Source: Akkermansia muciniphila | GTDB taxonomy: Bacteria; Verrucomicrobiota; Verrucomicrobiia; Verrucomicrobiales; V1-33 | Direction of reading: 5' to 3' | DNA: 6,140 nt | Assembly: GCA_943331195.2 (NCBI GenBank) | Contig: CALQKQ020000238.1 | Span: 1 to 6,140, forward strand | Shown: positions 1-5,334 of the stretch, piece after piece | How positions within the stretch are numbered: position 1 is the first letter of the stretch | Layout of the letters: every line of letters starts with the position of its first letter | Position numbers and translations under genes: made by a program | Notes under the pieces: model-generated | The model's input: the letters and a program-made list of their open reading frames with translations, nothing else | Told to the model about the DNA's origin: nothing | The model's database searches: none

Positions 1-204
1 ACGTGGCACGCGCGGGAGTATGGATTGGTGGCGGCGAATCCGTTTGGGTTGCACGATTTTCAAAAGAAACCGAAAGGGGCGGGCGACTATGTGCTCCAGC
101 CGGGGGCGCCGCTGACGCTGCGGTATCGCTGGCTCTTTCACCGCGGCGATGCGGCGGGGGCGCGATTGGGGGAGCGCTGGGCGGCGTGGGCGGCGGGGCG
201 CTGA
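1..204 (+). CDS. DUF6807 (PmoA-like) family protein, C-terminal 67 residues
   Basis: Frame 1 is open from the first base to a TGA at 202-204 and encodes the end of a protein whose start lies outside the window. The visible tail reads WHAREYGLVAANPFGLHDF, then GAGDYVLQPGAPLTLRYRW and LFHRGD. This resembles the conserved end of the DUF6807 family (often annotated as methane oxygenase PmoA), where a W-H-x-R-x-Y-G-L-x-A-A-N-P-F-G block is followed by a beta-strand ending in YR and an H-x-G-D motif. Despite the annotation, these proteins are not shown to be methane monooxygenase subunits; they are common in Planctomycetes and Verrucomicrobia and their biochemical role is unsettled. Codons are strongly G-ending (gcg, ggg, ctg), as in the next plus-strand gene. 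The family call is from recalled motif similarity, so moderately sure. Confidence 0.72.
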   Translation, partial: TWHAREYGLVAANPFGLHDFQKKPKGAGDYVLQPGAPLTLRYRWLFHRGDAAGARLGERWAAWAAGR

Positions 205-316
205 GGGGAAGTGGCTTGGAAAAGAGGTTTCGCTGGGGGCTGGGCAGTGCTTGCTTGGGGTTTTTTCTTACCGATGCCAGCCAGCCATTCCTTCCGCCGC
301 CAGATTCCTTCGACGC

Positions 317-322
317 AGGAGG
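317..322 (+). promoter_or_regulatory. Shine-Dalgarno AGGAGG that supports the GTG 331 start
   Basis: AGGAGG at 317-322 sits 8 nt before GTG 331, an ideal spacing. It is the only full consensus Shine-Dalgarno I see before a gene in this window. The alternatives in frame are GTG 211, whose nearest purine run abuts the codon, and ATG 274, which lacks a Shine-Dalgarno. The plus strand is G-rich, so a chance match is possible. Confidence 0.55.
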
Positions 323-330
323 ATTCGTCT

Positions 331-1869
331 GTGACTTTGGTGCCTTCGGGGCCAAGCTGGCGGCGCTTTGGCTGGGGCGCGTTGGTGGCGACGGCGATTT
401 TGGGCTTGTGCTGGCATGTGGCTAGTCTGCTGATGGCGCAGACCAATCAAACGCTGGGGCCGCAGATGGATGCGCAGGGCAAGGTGGTGCGAGGCGACCA
501 GGACCAGAAGCACAATGTGAACCAGGCGCTGTTGGCGCGGGATTTTCGGGAGCCGCGGCCGGATTTGGGGACGATGGAGAATGTGTTGCGGTGGTTGCCG
601 CACCGCACGGATGGAGTGGTGGCGCCGCTGTGGCCGTGGGTGGCGGCGCGGCTGAGCTCGCCCAGCCAGCCGTATCGGGAAACCGAGGTCGTGCCGCAGG
701 ATGAGGTGCTTTTCGCCAAGGGGAAGTGGGCCAATGTGGGGGTGGTGATGGCCTTTTTGGGGGCGTTGGGGCTGGTGATGGCGCGGTCCTTTCGGCCGGC
801 GGCGACGGCGGCGGTGCTGCTCTTGGGTGGCTTGGGGGCGCTCGTGCCGCGGGCGGTTTATTTTCAACCGGAGCCGCTCTATTATGTGTTTTTCTTCCTG
901 ACGTGGGTGTGCGCGGTGAAACTTTTGTTCAAGAATGACATCTGGATGCATGCGGTGTTGGGCTTGCTCGGGGGGCTGGCGTATTTGGCGAAGACCTCGG
1001 TGGAGCCGCTGTTGCTGGGGTGGCTGGCGGTTTCGGGGCTGCGCTTTGTGCGGGAAGGGCTGCGCCGCGGCGATCCGATGGAAGAGCGGGCTTGGAATGG
1101 TCGGCAACACTTTATTGGGCTGATCGTGTTCGCGTTTGCGTGGCTGGCGGTGGTCGCTCCGCGCTATGTGGCTGCGGAGGAGCGCTGGGGAGACGCGCGT
1201 TTTTCCTATCCCTCGGCTTGGATGTGGATGGACGACTTTCAGGAGGGATTTAACTGGATGGGGAAGCATCCCAACCGGGCGGCCTTGGAGGCCATTCCCC
1301 CGGAGGAGCGGCCTTCGGCGGCGCGCTATTTGAAGACGCATACGGTGGCGCAAGCCCAGGAGCGACTCCTCCAAGGGACGAGCGAGAAGGTGGGGCACTT
1401 TTTGGCTCCCAAGCCGGTGAAGCCGAAAAAGGACGGTAGTTTTGGGGGGTGGAAGGTGATTTTGGAGCAGCGCGGGCGGTATTTGGGGGGGCTGGGGGTG
1501 GTCGCGCTGGGCGCGGCGCTGTTGGTGTGGAGCCGCCGCCGCGCGGTGGATCGGGTGGGCTTGGAGCTGCCCTCGGGGAGCTGGGCGGTGGTGCTGTTTA
1601 CGGGGGGCAGCGCGCTGGGCTACGGGTTGCTTTATGGCTGGTATGATCCGATCGGGCGGGGGGACCGCTTCATGCTTTCCCTGTACTTGCCGCTGGTGTT
1701 TTGCCTGGTGTGGGCCTCGGAGCGGCTCATGGATTTGGCGCTGCGGCGGCGGGCACCGCGCTGGACGGCTTGGGTGTACCAAAGCGCCCTGTGGGCGGTG
1801 AACGCGGCGGTGCTGTGGCGCGTGGTGGAAGTGTTGCGGCTTCCGGTGTTTGCGCCGGGGACGCTGTGA
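331..1869 (+). CDS. Polytopic membrane glycosyltransferase, GT-C/GT39-like (512 aa)
   Basis: This is an integral membrane protein with about eleven hydrophobic helices, near residues 14-35, 135-152, 157-172, 184-200, 206-221, 224-239, 260-277, 385-400, 416-434, 447-462 and 480-496. A roughly 100-residue hydrophilic loop follows helix 1 and carries acidic residues (RGDQDQKHNVNQALLARDF, from about residue 54), as expected for the catalytic first loop of GT-C enzymes. The segments FQPEPLYYVFFFLTW and AYLAKTSVEPLLLGWL resemble GT39/ArnT-type proteins. Such enzymes transfer sugars from polyprenyl-phosphate donors at the outer face of the cytoplasmic membrane; acceptor and donor cannot be read here. 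A second loop of about 105 residues lies between helices 7 and 8. The frame stays open back to 211 (GTG) and includes an ATG at 274, but GTG 331 follows AGGAGG by 8 nt and codons before 331 are less typical. ATG 274, behind a T-rich leader, remains possible. The downstream DhaL gene is convergent, 16 bp away. Confidence 0.75.
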   Translation: MTLVPSGPSWRRFGWGALVATAILGLCWHVASLLMAQTNQTLGPQMDAQGKVVRGDQDQKHNVNQALLARDFREPRPDLGTMENVLRWLPHRTDGVVAPLWPWVAARLSSPSQPYRETEVVPQDEVLFAKGKWANVGVVMAFLGALGLVMARSFRPAATAAVLLLGGLGALVPRAVYFQPEPLYYVFFFLTWVCAVKLLFKNDIWMHAVLGLLGGLAYLAKTSVEPLLLGWLAVSGLRFVREGLRRGDPMEERAWNGRQHFIGLIVFAFAWLAVVAPRYVAAEERWGDARFSYPSAWMWMDDFQEGFNWMGKHPNRAALEAIPPEERPSAARYLKTHTVAQAQERLLQGTSEKVGHFLAPKPVKPKKDGSFGGWKVILEQRGRYLGGLGVVALGAALLVWSRRRAVDRVGLELPSGSWAVVLFTGGSALGYGLLYGWYDPIGRGDRFMLSLYLPLVFCLVWASERLMDLALRRRAPRWTAWVYQSALWAVNAAVLWRVVEVLRLPVFAPGTL

Positions 1870-1887
1870 AGGGCGGCGGGCCTTTTT
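1869..1887 (+). terminator. Weak terminator-like element between convergent genes
   Basis: AAGG (1869-1872) can pair with CCTT (1881-1884) around an 8-nt loop, followed by a T run to 1887. The stem is only four base pairs plus one further possible C-G pair, so it is marginal. Its place in the 16-bp gap between the two convergent stop codons is the main reason to list it. Confidence 0.22.
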
Positions 1888-2533
1888 AAGCGGCGGCGGC
1901 TTGGGCGAAATCGCTCATGGTTCGCAAGATCAGAGCGATGGAGCAGGCTCCGGCGTCGGGGTGGCCGATGGAGGCTTCGCCGAGGGTTTTGGCGCGGCCT
2001 AAGGTGGCGATCATGGCTTTGGAGGCATCGCGGCCGTCTTCGGCGGCCTGGGCGACGGCGAGGAGGGCGTCGCCGAGGGGGAGGGAGGCGACGGCGGCGG
2101 CCTGGAGGGCGGCGGGATGGAGGGCATCGACCATGGTTTTGTCGCCGGGCTTGGCTTTGCCGCGGGCGACGACTCCGTCGAGGGCGCCCTGGAGGAGGGC
2201 GGCGAGGGCGGGGGCGTCGAGGGCGGGGGCGGCGGCGATGGCCTTGCCGCCGTCGCGGAAGACGGTGCCGAAGATGGCGCCGCTGGCACCGCCCATGGAG
2301 GTGATCATGGCCATGCCGGCGTGGGAGAAGAGTTTGCCGACGCCTTCGGAGGGGTCGGTGGCCTGGATTTTTTCTTTGACGGCGCGGAAGCCGCGGGCCA
2401 TGCCGATGCCGTGGTCACCGTCGCCGAGGTTGCGGTCGGCTTCGCTGAGGTAGGGCTCTGCGGCGATCACGGCGTCGGCTACGGTCAGCAGCATGGATTG
2501 GACTTGAGGGGCAGAAAGGGAGGCGATGCTCAT
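1886..2533 (-). CDS. dhaL: Dihydroxyacetone kinase subunit DhaL (ADP-binding Dak2 domain)
   Basis: This 215-aa protein aligns by eye along its whole length with E. coli DhaL (about 210 aa). The Mg-nucleotide aspartates fall in LSEADRNLGDGDHG (D33, D38, D40, matching E. coli D30, D35, D37). GGASGAIFGT, RGKAKPGDKTMVDAL and GEASIGHPDAGACS match the nucleotide-binding and late DhaL motifs. DhaL carries ADP/ATP and phosphorylates dihydroxyacetone held covalently by DhaK; in PTS-linked systems DhaM recharges it. Neither DhaK nor DhaM is in this window: the upstream neighbour on this strand is a GNAT gene 58 bp away, and the downstream gene is convergent. The E. coli GRASYLGE segment reads GRAKTLGE here. 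ATG 2533 is preferred; a TTG at 2539 would add two residues. No Shine-Dalgarno is visible, and a 12-bp tandem duplication lies 9 nt upstream. Codons are C-ending. The actual substrate may be another small ketose or aldose. Confidence 0.9.
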   Translation of the reverse strand: MSIASLSAPQVQSMLLTVADAVIAAEPYLSEADRNLGDGDHGIGMARGFRAVKEKIQATDPSEGVGKLFSHAGMAMITSMGGASGAIFGTVFRDGGKAIAAAPALDAPALAALLQGALDGVVARGKAKPGDKTMVDALHPAALQAAAVASLPLGDALLAVAQAAEDGRDASKAMIATLGRAKTLGEASIGHPDAGACSIALILRTMSDFAQAAAA

Positions 2534-2542
2534 GGGCAATGA

Positions 2543-2566
2543 ATGGCGCGGGGGATGGCGCGGGGG
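2543..2566. repeat. 12-bp perfect tandem duplication before dhaL
   Basis: ATGGCGCGGGGG occurs twice head to tail (2543-2554 and 2555-2566) in the 58-bp GNAT-dhaL gap, ending 9 nt from the dhaL ATG. It probably arose by replication slippage. On the coding strand it gives a C-rich leader in place of a Shine-Dalgarno. Confidence 0.85.
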
Positions 2567-2591
2567 AAGGGAAAATCGCGAGAAAAATGCC

Positions 2592-3122
2592 CTAACCGTG
2601 GGTAGGGGAGGAGGGGCTAGGGTTGCCGAGGAGGCGCTGCAAGTAGACGAGGTCGAGCCACTGGCCGAACTTCCAGCCGGCTTCGCGGAGGCGGCCGACT
2701 TCCTGGAAGCCGTGGGCGTGGTGGAGGGCGAGGCTGGGTGCTTGGTCGGCGGAGATGGCGGCGATGAAGGCGTGGTGACCGGCGGCGGCGGCGCGCTGCA
2801 ATTGGTCTTGGAGGAGGAGGCGGCCGAGGCCGCGGCGCTGGCAGTCGGGGTGGACGTAGAGGGAATTTTCGACGGTTTGGGCGAAGGCTTCGCGTTTGCC
2901 GAAGGGGGAGAGGCTGCCCCAGGCGGCGATGTGGCCGTCTAGCTCGGCGACCATGACGGGGTGTTGGGCGAGGTCGCGCCCCTGAAACCAGGCGAGGCGG
3001 GCGGCGGCGGTTTCGGGTGCGGTTTGGTAGGTGGCGGTGGAGTGGAGGACGTAGTGGTTATAAATGGCGTTGATGGCCGACAGATCCTCGGGAGTGGCGT
3101 GGCGCAGGAGGGGGTGGGACAT
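2592..3122 (-). CDS. GNAT N-acetyltransferase, phosphinothricin/methionine-sulfoximine type (PAT/MnaT-like)
   Basis: This 176-aa protein shows the full pattern of the PAT/MnaT branch of the GNAT superfamily: RHATPEDLSAINAIYNHYV at 7-25, AELDGHIAAWGSLSPFGKR at 59-77, TVENSLYVHPDCQRRGLGR at 83-101, IAAISADQAPSLALHHAHGF at 120-139 and GWKFGQWLDLVYLQR at 149-163. QRRGLGR is the acetyl-CoA pyrophosphate-binding loop, and TVE (E85) matches the conserved glutamate region of PAT enzymes. Family members acetylate the amino group of phosphinothricin, methionine sulfoximine or related amino acids. Many chromosomal copies are annotated as bialaphos resistance without proof, so I give no symbol. The gene is cytosolic and probably co-transcribed with dhaL, 58 bp downstream. 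Its own 5' side begins just after the cupredoxin terminator. No Shine-Dalgarno is visible, and a 14-bp tandem duplication abuts the ATG. Codons are mostly C-ending. Confidence 0.9.
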   Translation of the reverse strand: MSHPLLRHATPEDLSAINAIYNHYVLHSTATYQTAPETAAARLAWFQGRDLAQHPVMVAELDGHIAAWGSLSPFGKREAFAQTVENSLYVHPDCQRRGLGRLLLQDQLQRAAAAGHHAFIAAISADQAPSLALHHAHGFQEVGRLREAGWKFGQWLDLVYLQRLLGNPSPSSPTHG

Positions 3123-3156
3123 GGCAGGTGAGAAGCGGCAGGTGAGAAGCGGCAGG
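3123..3156. repeat. 14-bp tandem duplication abutting the GNAT start codon
   Basis: GGCAGGTGAGAAGC occurs at 3123-3136 and 3137-3150, and the first six bases recur at 3151-3156. The array touches the GNAT ATG (3122-3120) and so forms its whole proximal leader. Changes in copy number would alter the leader length without touching the protein. Confidence 0.85.
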
Positions 3157-3177
3157 GGCGGCGCGGGGAGAGGGCGT

Positions 3178-3209
3178 AAAAAACGGGCCGCAGCGCACTG
3201 CGGCCCGTT
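3178..3209 (-). terminator. Strong Rho-independent terminator of the cupredoxin gene
   Basis: AACGGGCCGCAG (3182-3193) pairs perfectly with CTGCGGCCCGTT (3198-3209) around a 4-nt loop CGCA. On the minus strand the 12-bp GC-rich stem is followed by six T residues (3183-3178). It begins 41 nt past the cupredoxin stop and ends about 55 nt before the GNAT start, so it should end the cupredoxin transcript and limit read-through into GNAT-dhaL. On the plus strand no T run follows. Confidence 0.9.
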
Positions 3210-3250
3210 GCGGGAAGGGGATGGGGCCGGGCGGGCGGCGGGTTGGGGGC

Positions 3251-3754
3251 TCAGGGGACGACCTTGAGGACGCCGTTCATGAGGCGCCAGTGGCCGGGGA
3301 AGGTGCAGAGGTAGGGGTAGTCGCCGGGGGCGGTGGGGGCGGTGAATTCGATGATGTCAGATTGGCCGATGCCGATCAACTTGGAGCTGTGGGCGAGGAT
3401 TTCTGGGCTCTCTGGGGTGTAGTGCTTGGCCATGGCCTGGGGGTCGGTGAGCATCTTATCGGCGAGGGCGCCCAGGTCGGCGAGTTTGCCGGGTTTGACG
3501 AGGATAAAGTTGTGCTGGAGGGGGCACTTTTCGTTGATGAAGAGGAGCATGACCTTGGCACCGGCCTTCACTTCGAGGGAGGCTTTGTCGAATTTCATGA
3601 CTGCGGGGAGGACGCCGAGCTTGAGTTTGGTCACGGCGGCGGCGGGAGCAGCGGCGGGAGCGGCGGGAGCGGCTGGGGCAGCAGGAGCGGCCTCTTCAGC
3701 GAAGCTGGAAGCGATGGCGGAGAGGGAGAGCAGGGAGATGAGGAGTAGTTTCAT
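3251..3754 (-). CDS. Secreted azurin/plastocyanin-like blue copper protein
   Basis: This 167-aa protein has a signal peptide at 1-19 (MKLLLISLLSLSAIASSFA), probably cut before E20. An Ala/Pro-rich linker of about 20 residues (22-41) follows, then a cupredoxin domain from about 43 to 167. The type 1 copper ligands are all visible: H81 in PLQHNFILV, and C150, H155 and M159 in YLCTFPGHWRLMNG. The Cys-x4-His-x3-Met spacing is that of azurin. It should shuttle single electrons in the periplasm, or at the membrane if the linker acts as a tether; its partners are not encoded nearby. C77, four residues before the His ligand, is an additional cysteine and could be free after export. Ala/Pro linkers of this kind occur in auracyanin-like and PVC-group cupredoxins. 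No Shine-Dalgarno precedes ATG 3754: the leader is CCCTCCCTCCCCCATCC. A strong terminator follows, so it is probably monocistronic. Confidence 0.9.
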   Translation of the reverse strand: MKLLLISLLSLSAIASSFAEEAAPAAPAAPAAPAAAPAAAVTKLKLGVLPAVMKFDKASLEVKAGAKVMLLFINEKCPLQHNFILVKPGKLADLGALADKMLTDPQAMAKHYTPESPEILAHSSKLIGIGQSDIIEFTAPTAPGDYPYLCTFPGHWRLMNGVLKVVP

Positions 3755-4020
3755 GGATGGGGGAGGGAGGGAAATCCCACGCGTTTAGGAGCAACGCAAG
3801 ACGGATTCGCTCCTTATCAAGCTACGCGTTCTAAGGGAAAGGGGGTGCAAGGCTTGCGGGGCGGCGGCGGCGGGTTGGGGACGGGGTGGGGACGGGTTGG
3901 AGTGGGCCAAGCTTGCCGCAAGCTGCGGCGGGGGACCGCAGGATCGGGAGCGGCGCTGGGGGATGGGCGCGGGGCATTCACCCTTGCGCGGCTTGGGCTT
4001 GGCGGCGGACTTGAAAGACG
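3755..4020. other. Divergent intergenic region, cupredoxin / DUF429-like gene
   Basis: This 266-bp gap must hold both divergent promoters, but I see no convincing -35/-10 pair on either strand. It contains an AGGAGC/GCTCCT inverted repeat (3787-3792 with 3809-3814), two ACGCGTT copies (3779-3785 and 3824-3830), a compact G-quadruplex motif (3877-3896) and two overlapping hairpins (3910-3929). An in-frame TGA at 4012-4014 fixes the upstream limit of the 4021 gene. Confidence 0.6.
3876..3896 (+). repeat. 11-bp tandem duplication forming a G-quadruplex motif
   Basis: TGGGGACGGGG at 3876-3886 is followed by TGGGGACGGG at 3887-3896. Together they give four G-tracts (3877-3880, 3883-3886, 3888-3891 and 3894-3896) with loops of 2, 1 and 2 nt, an excellent match to the G3+N1-7 quadruplex pattern. 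It lies about 125 bp before the DUF429-like start, on that gene's coding strand. Confidence 0.7.
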
Positions 4021-4881
4021 ATGGAATCCCCGCTGATGTCACCCTTTGGCCGCTTTCTTGGCATTGATTACTCTGGCGCGGCGACGCCGCAGCAAAGCTT
4101 GCCGGGGCTGCGGGTCTATGAGGCTGCGCCGGAACTGGCCCCGCGCGAGGTGTTGCCGCCGCCGGGGGCCCGGAAGTATTGGACGCGGCGCGGCTTGGCG
4201 GAGTGGCTGGAAGCGGAACTGGGCGCGGGGCCGCCTACGCTGGTGGGCATCGACCACGCGTTTTCGTTTCCGATGCGCTACTTTAAGGTCCATCGGCTGC
4301 GGCCGGACTGGGATTGCTTTTTAGAGGATTTTTGCCAGCACTGGCCGACTGACCATGATCTGACCTATGTGGAGTGCGTGCGGACGGGGGCCTGCGGCCA
4401 GGGCCGGGCTCGGGGGGGGAATGCGCGTTGGCGGCGCTTGGCGGAGGAGCGCAGTGGCACGGCCAAGTCGGTATTTCATTTTGATGTGCCAGGCAGCGTG
4501 GCCAAGTCCACTCATGCTGGGCTGCCGTGGCTGCGGCAGTTGCGGCGGCAACTCGGCGCGCGCCTCCACTTTTGGCCGTTTGATGGCTGGGTGCCGCCGC
4601 CGGGAGCTTCGGCCATCGCCGAGGTCTATCCGGCGCTGTGGAGTCGATCTTTCCCCAGCGAGGAGCGCAGCCCAGATCAGCACGACGCCTACAGCGTGGC
4701 CCGGTGGATGCGCGAGAGCGCCGCGGGGGGGAGCTTAGGGGACGCTTTGGCCCCCAGCCTCACTGGCGCGGAGCGAGCCACTGCCAGGCTCGAAGGCTGG
4801 ATCCTCGGTCTTTCTGGGGCACCGCACGGCGGGAAGGGGGCGAAGCCGGGGCGGAGGGGTGCGAAAGAGAAAGAGAATTGA
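4021..4881 (+). CDS. DUF429-like protein, predicted RNase H-like fold
   Basis: The 286-aa protein has the arrangement expected of DUF429-type predicted RNase H-like proteins: an opening strand FLGIDYSGA (D16), a second strand LVGIDHAFSFP (D78), HFDVPGSVAKSTHAGLPWL near 153-171, FWPFDGW near 184, and a late acidic pair in AEVYPALW (E201) and DQHDAYSVARWM (D219, D222). D16, D78, E201 and D219/D222 are plausible metal-binding carboxylates, though no catalytic activity is established for the family and its partners are unknown. The C-terminal 17 residues are basic and low in complexity (GGKGAKPGRRGAKEKEN). ATG 4021 is the first start after an in-frame TGA at 4012; ATG 4036 is a fallback. No Shine-Dalgarno is visible. 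It stands alone between a divergent gene and a long noncoding region. Coding status is firm and the family call moderate. Confidence 0.78.
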   Translation: MESPLMSPFGRFLGIDYSGAATPQQSLPGLRVYEAAPELAPREVLPPPGARKYWTRRGLAEWLEAELGAGPPTLVGIDHAFSFPMRYFKVHRLRPDWDCFLEDFCQHWPTDHDLTYVECVRTGACGQGRARGGNARWRRLAEERSGTAKSVFHFDVPGSVAKSTHAGLPWLRQLRRQLGARLHFWPFDGWVPPPGASAIAEVYPALWSRSFPSEERSPDQHDAYSVARWMRESAAGGSLGDALAPSLTGAERATARLEGWILGLSGAPHGGKGAKPGRRGAKEKEN

Positions 4882-5000
4882 ATTTGACATGGCTTTATCC
4901 TTTTCAGGGAGTTCTAGCTTGCTTGGTGGGGGGTTGGTAGGGCGGGGCCAGGGCGAGACTTTTTCGGTGAAAAAGGGGAAGGGGAGACGCGGGGGCGTGG

Positions 5001-5135
5001 GGCTGCGGGCGATCTATGGGTGGTTTGATCATCACTAAATAAGTTATTCTTAATGTAAATTCGGATTATTTCTTAGATAATTTACCATATTTAAGTCTAA
5101 GTTTTTTCATAGCAGTGCGCCAGGCTGCGGGCGAT
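5001..5135. repeat. 13-bp direct repeat pair flanking the AT-rich island
   Basis: GGCTGCGGGCGAT is exact at 5001-5013 and 5123-5135. Both copies are followed 8-10 nt later by GGTTTG, so similarity extends beyond the 13 bp. Between them lies the AT-rich island. No transposase or tRNA is present, so this is not evidence for an inserted element. Confidence 0.7.
5049..5095. other. Imperfect inverted repeat inside the AT-rich island
   Basis: GTAAATT (5055-5061) pairs with AATTTAC (5079-5085). Outside it, CTTAA (5049-5053) pairs with TTAAG (5091-5095) across an asymmetric internal loop of 1 and 5 nt. The island is unusually AT-rich for this window, and a -10-like GATAAT sits at 5076-5081 with only a poor -35. 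It could be a protein-binding site, a promoter or an easily melted site; the sequence does not decide. Confidence 0.4.
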
Positions 5136-5153
5136 GCGGCGGGCTGGTTTGGG

Positions 5154-5201
5154 GGGCGATGGGTCCTGAGGGCGACGGGTGCTGGGGGCGATAGGATTCG
5201 C
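5154..5201. repeat. Degenerate 16-bp tandem units starting GGGCGA
   Basis: Units at 5154-5169 (GGGCGATGGGTCCTGA) and 5170-5185 (GGGCGACGGGTGCTGG) match at 13 of 16 positions. A third at 5186-5201 shares mainly the first half. The same GGGCGAT core ends both copies of the 13-bp repeat upstream (5007 and 5129), suggesting a common origin. Confidence 0.55.
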
Positions 5202-5334
5202 GAGGTGGGGGATCTGGGGACGCGAGGTCATGGGGAGGAGGGAAGAAAGGGGGTAGAGCGGAGTCTTTTTTTGAGACATGGGGCTGGTTTTTAGGGTGTT
5301 GTGATGATTATTTTCACTTTATTTCCCTTGAAAC

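Noticed and set aside
268..1782. 504-codon minus-strand ORF antisense to the membrane glycosyltransferase
   Set aside because: Its translation is rich in Pro, His, Arg and Gln with no domain pattern. It is an antisense artefact of G-ending codons on the plus strand, and the plus frame encodes clear membrane helices.
2117..2542. Plus-strand Gly/Asp/Glu-rich ORF opposite dhaL
   Set aside because: It is a composition artefact of the opposite strand; the minus frame matches DhaL along its whole length.
4884..4912. Perfect TTGACA at 4884-4889 as a promoter
   Set aside because: No acceptable -10 lies 16-18 bp downstream (GGGAGT at the 17-bp position), and it faces only noncoding DNA.
4959..4975. 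CTTTTTC-GGT-GAAAAAG hairpin as terminator of the DUF429-like gene
   Set aside because: The stem is nearly all A-T and is followed by G-rich sequence rather than a T run on either strand.
5001..5135. Mobile-element insertion bounded by the 13-bp direct repeats
   Set aside because: No transposase, terminal inverted repeats or tRNA target is present; the repeat is more simply part of the local GGGCGAT repeat family.
5097..5279. 60-codon minus-strand ORF in the intergenic region
   Set aside because: Low-complexity Pro/Ser/Arg composition, no Shine-Dalgarno, and it overlaps the repeat units and AT-rich island. Nothing supports it as a gene.
5301..5317. GTGA-N9-TCAC as a CRP-type site
   Set aside because: The spacing differs from the TGTGA-N6-TCACA consensus and four-base half sites are too short to support a call.
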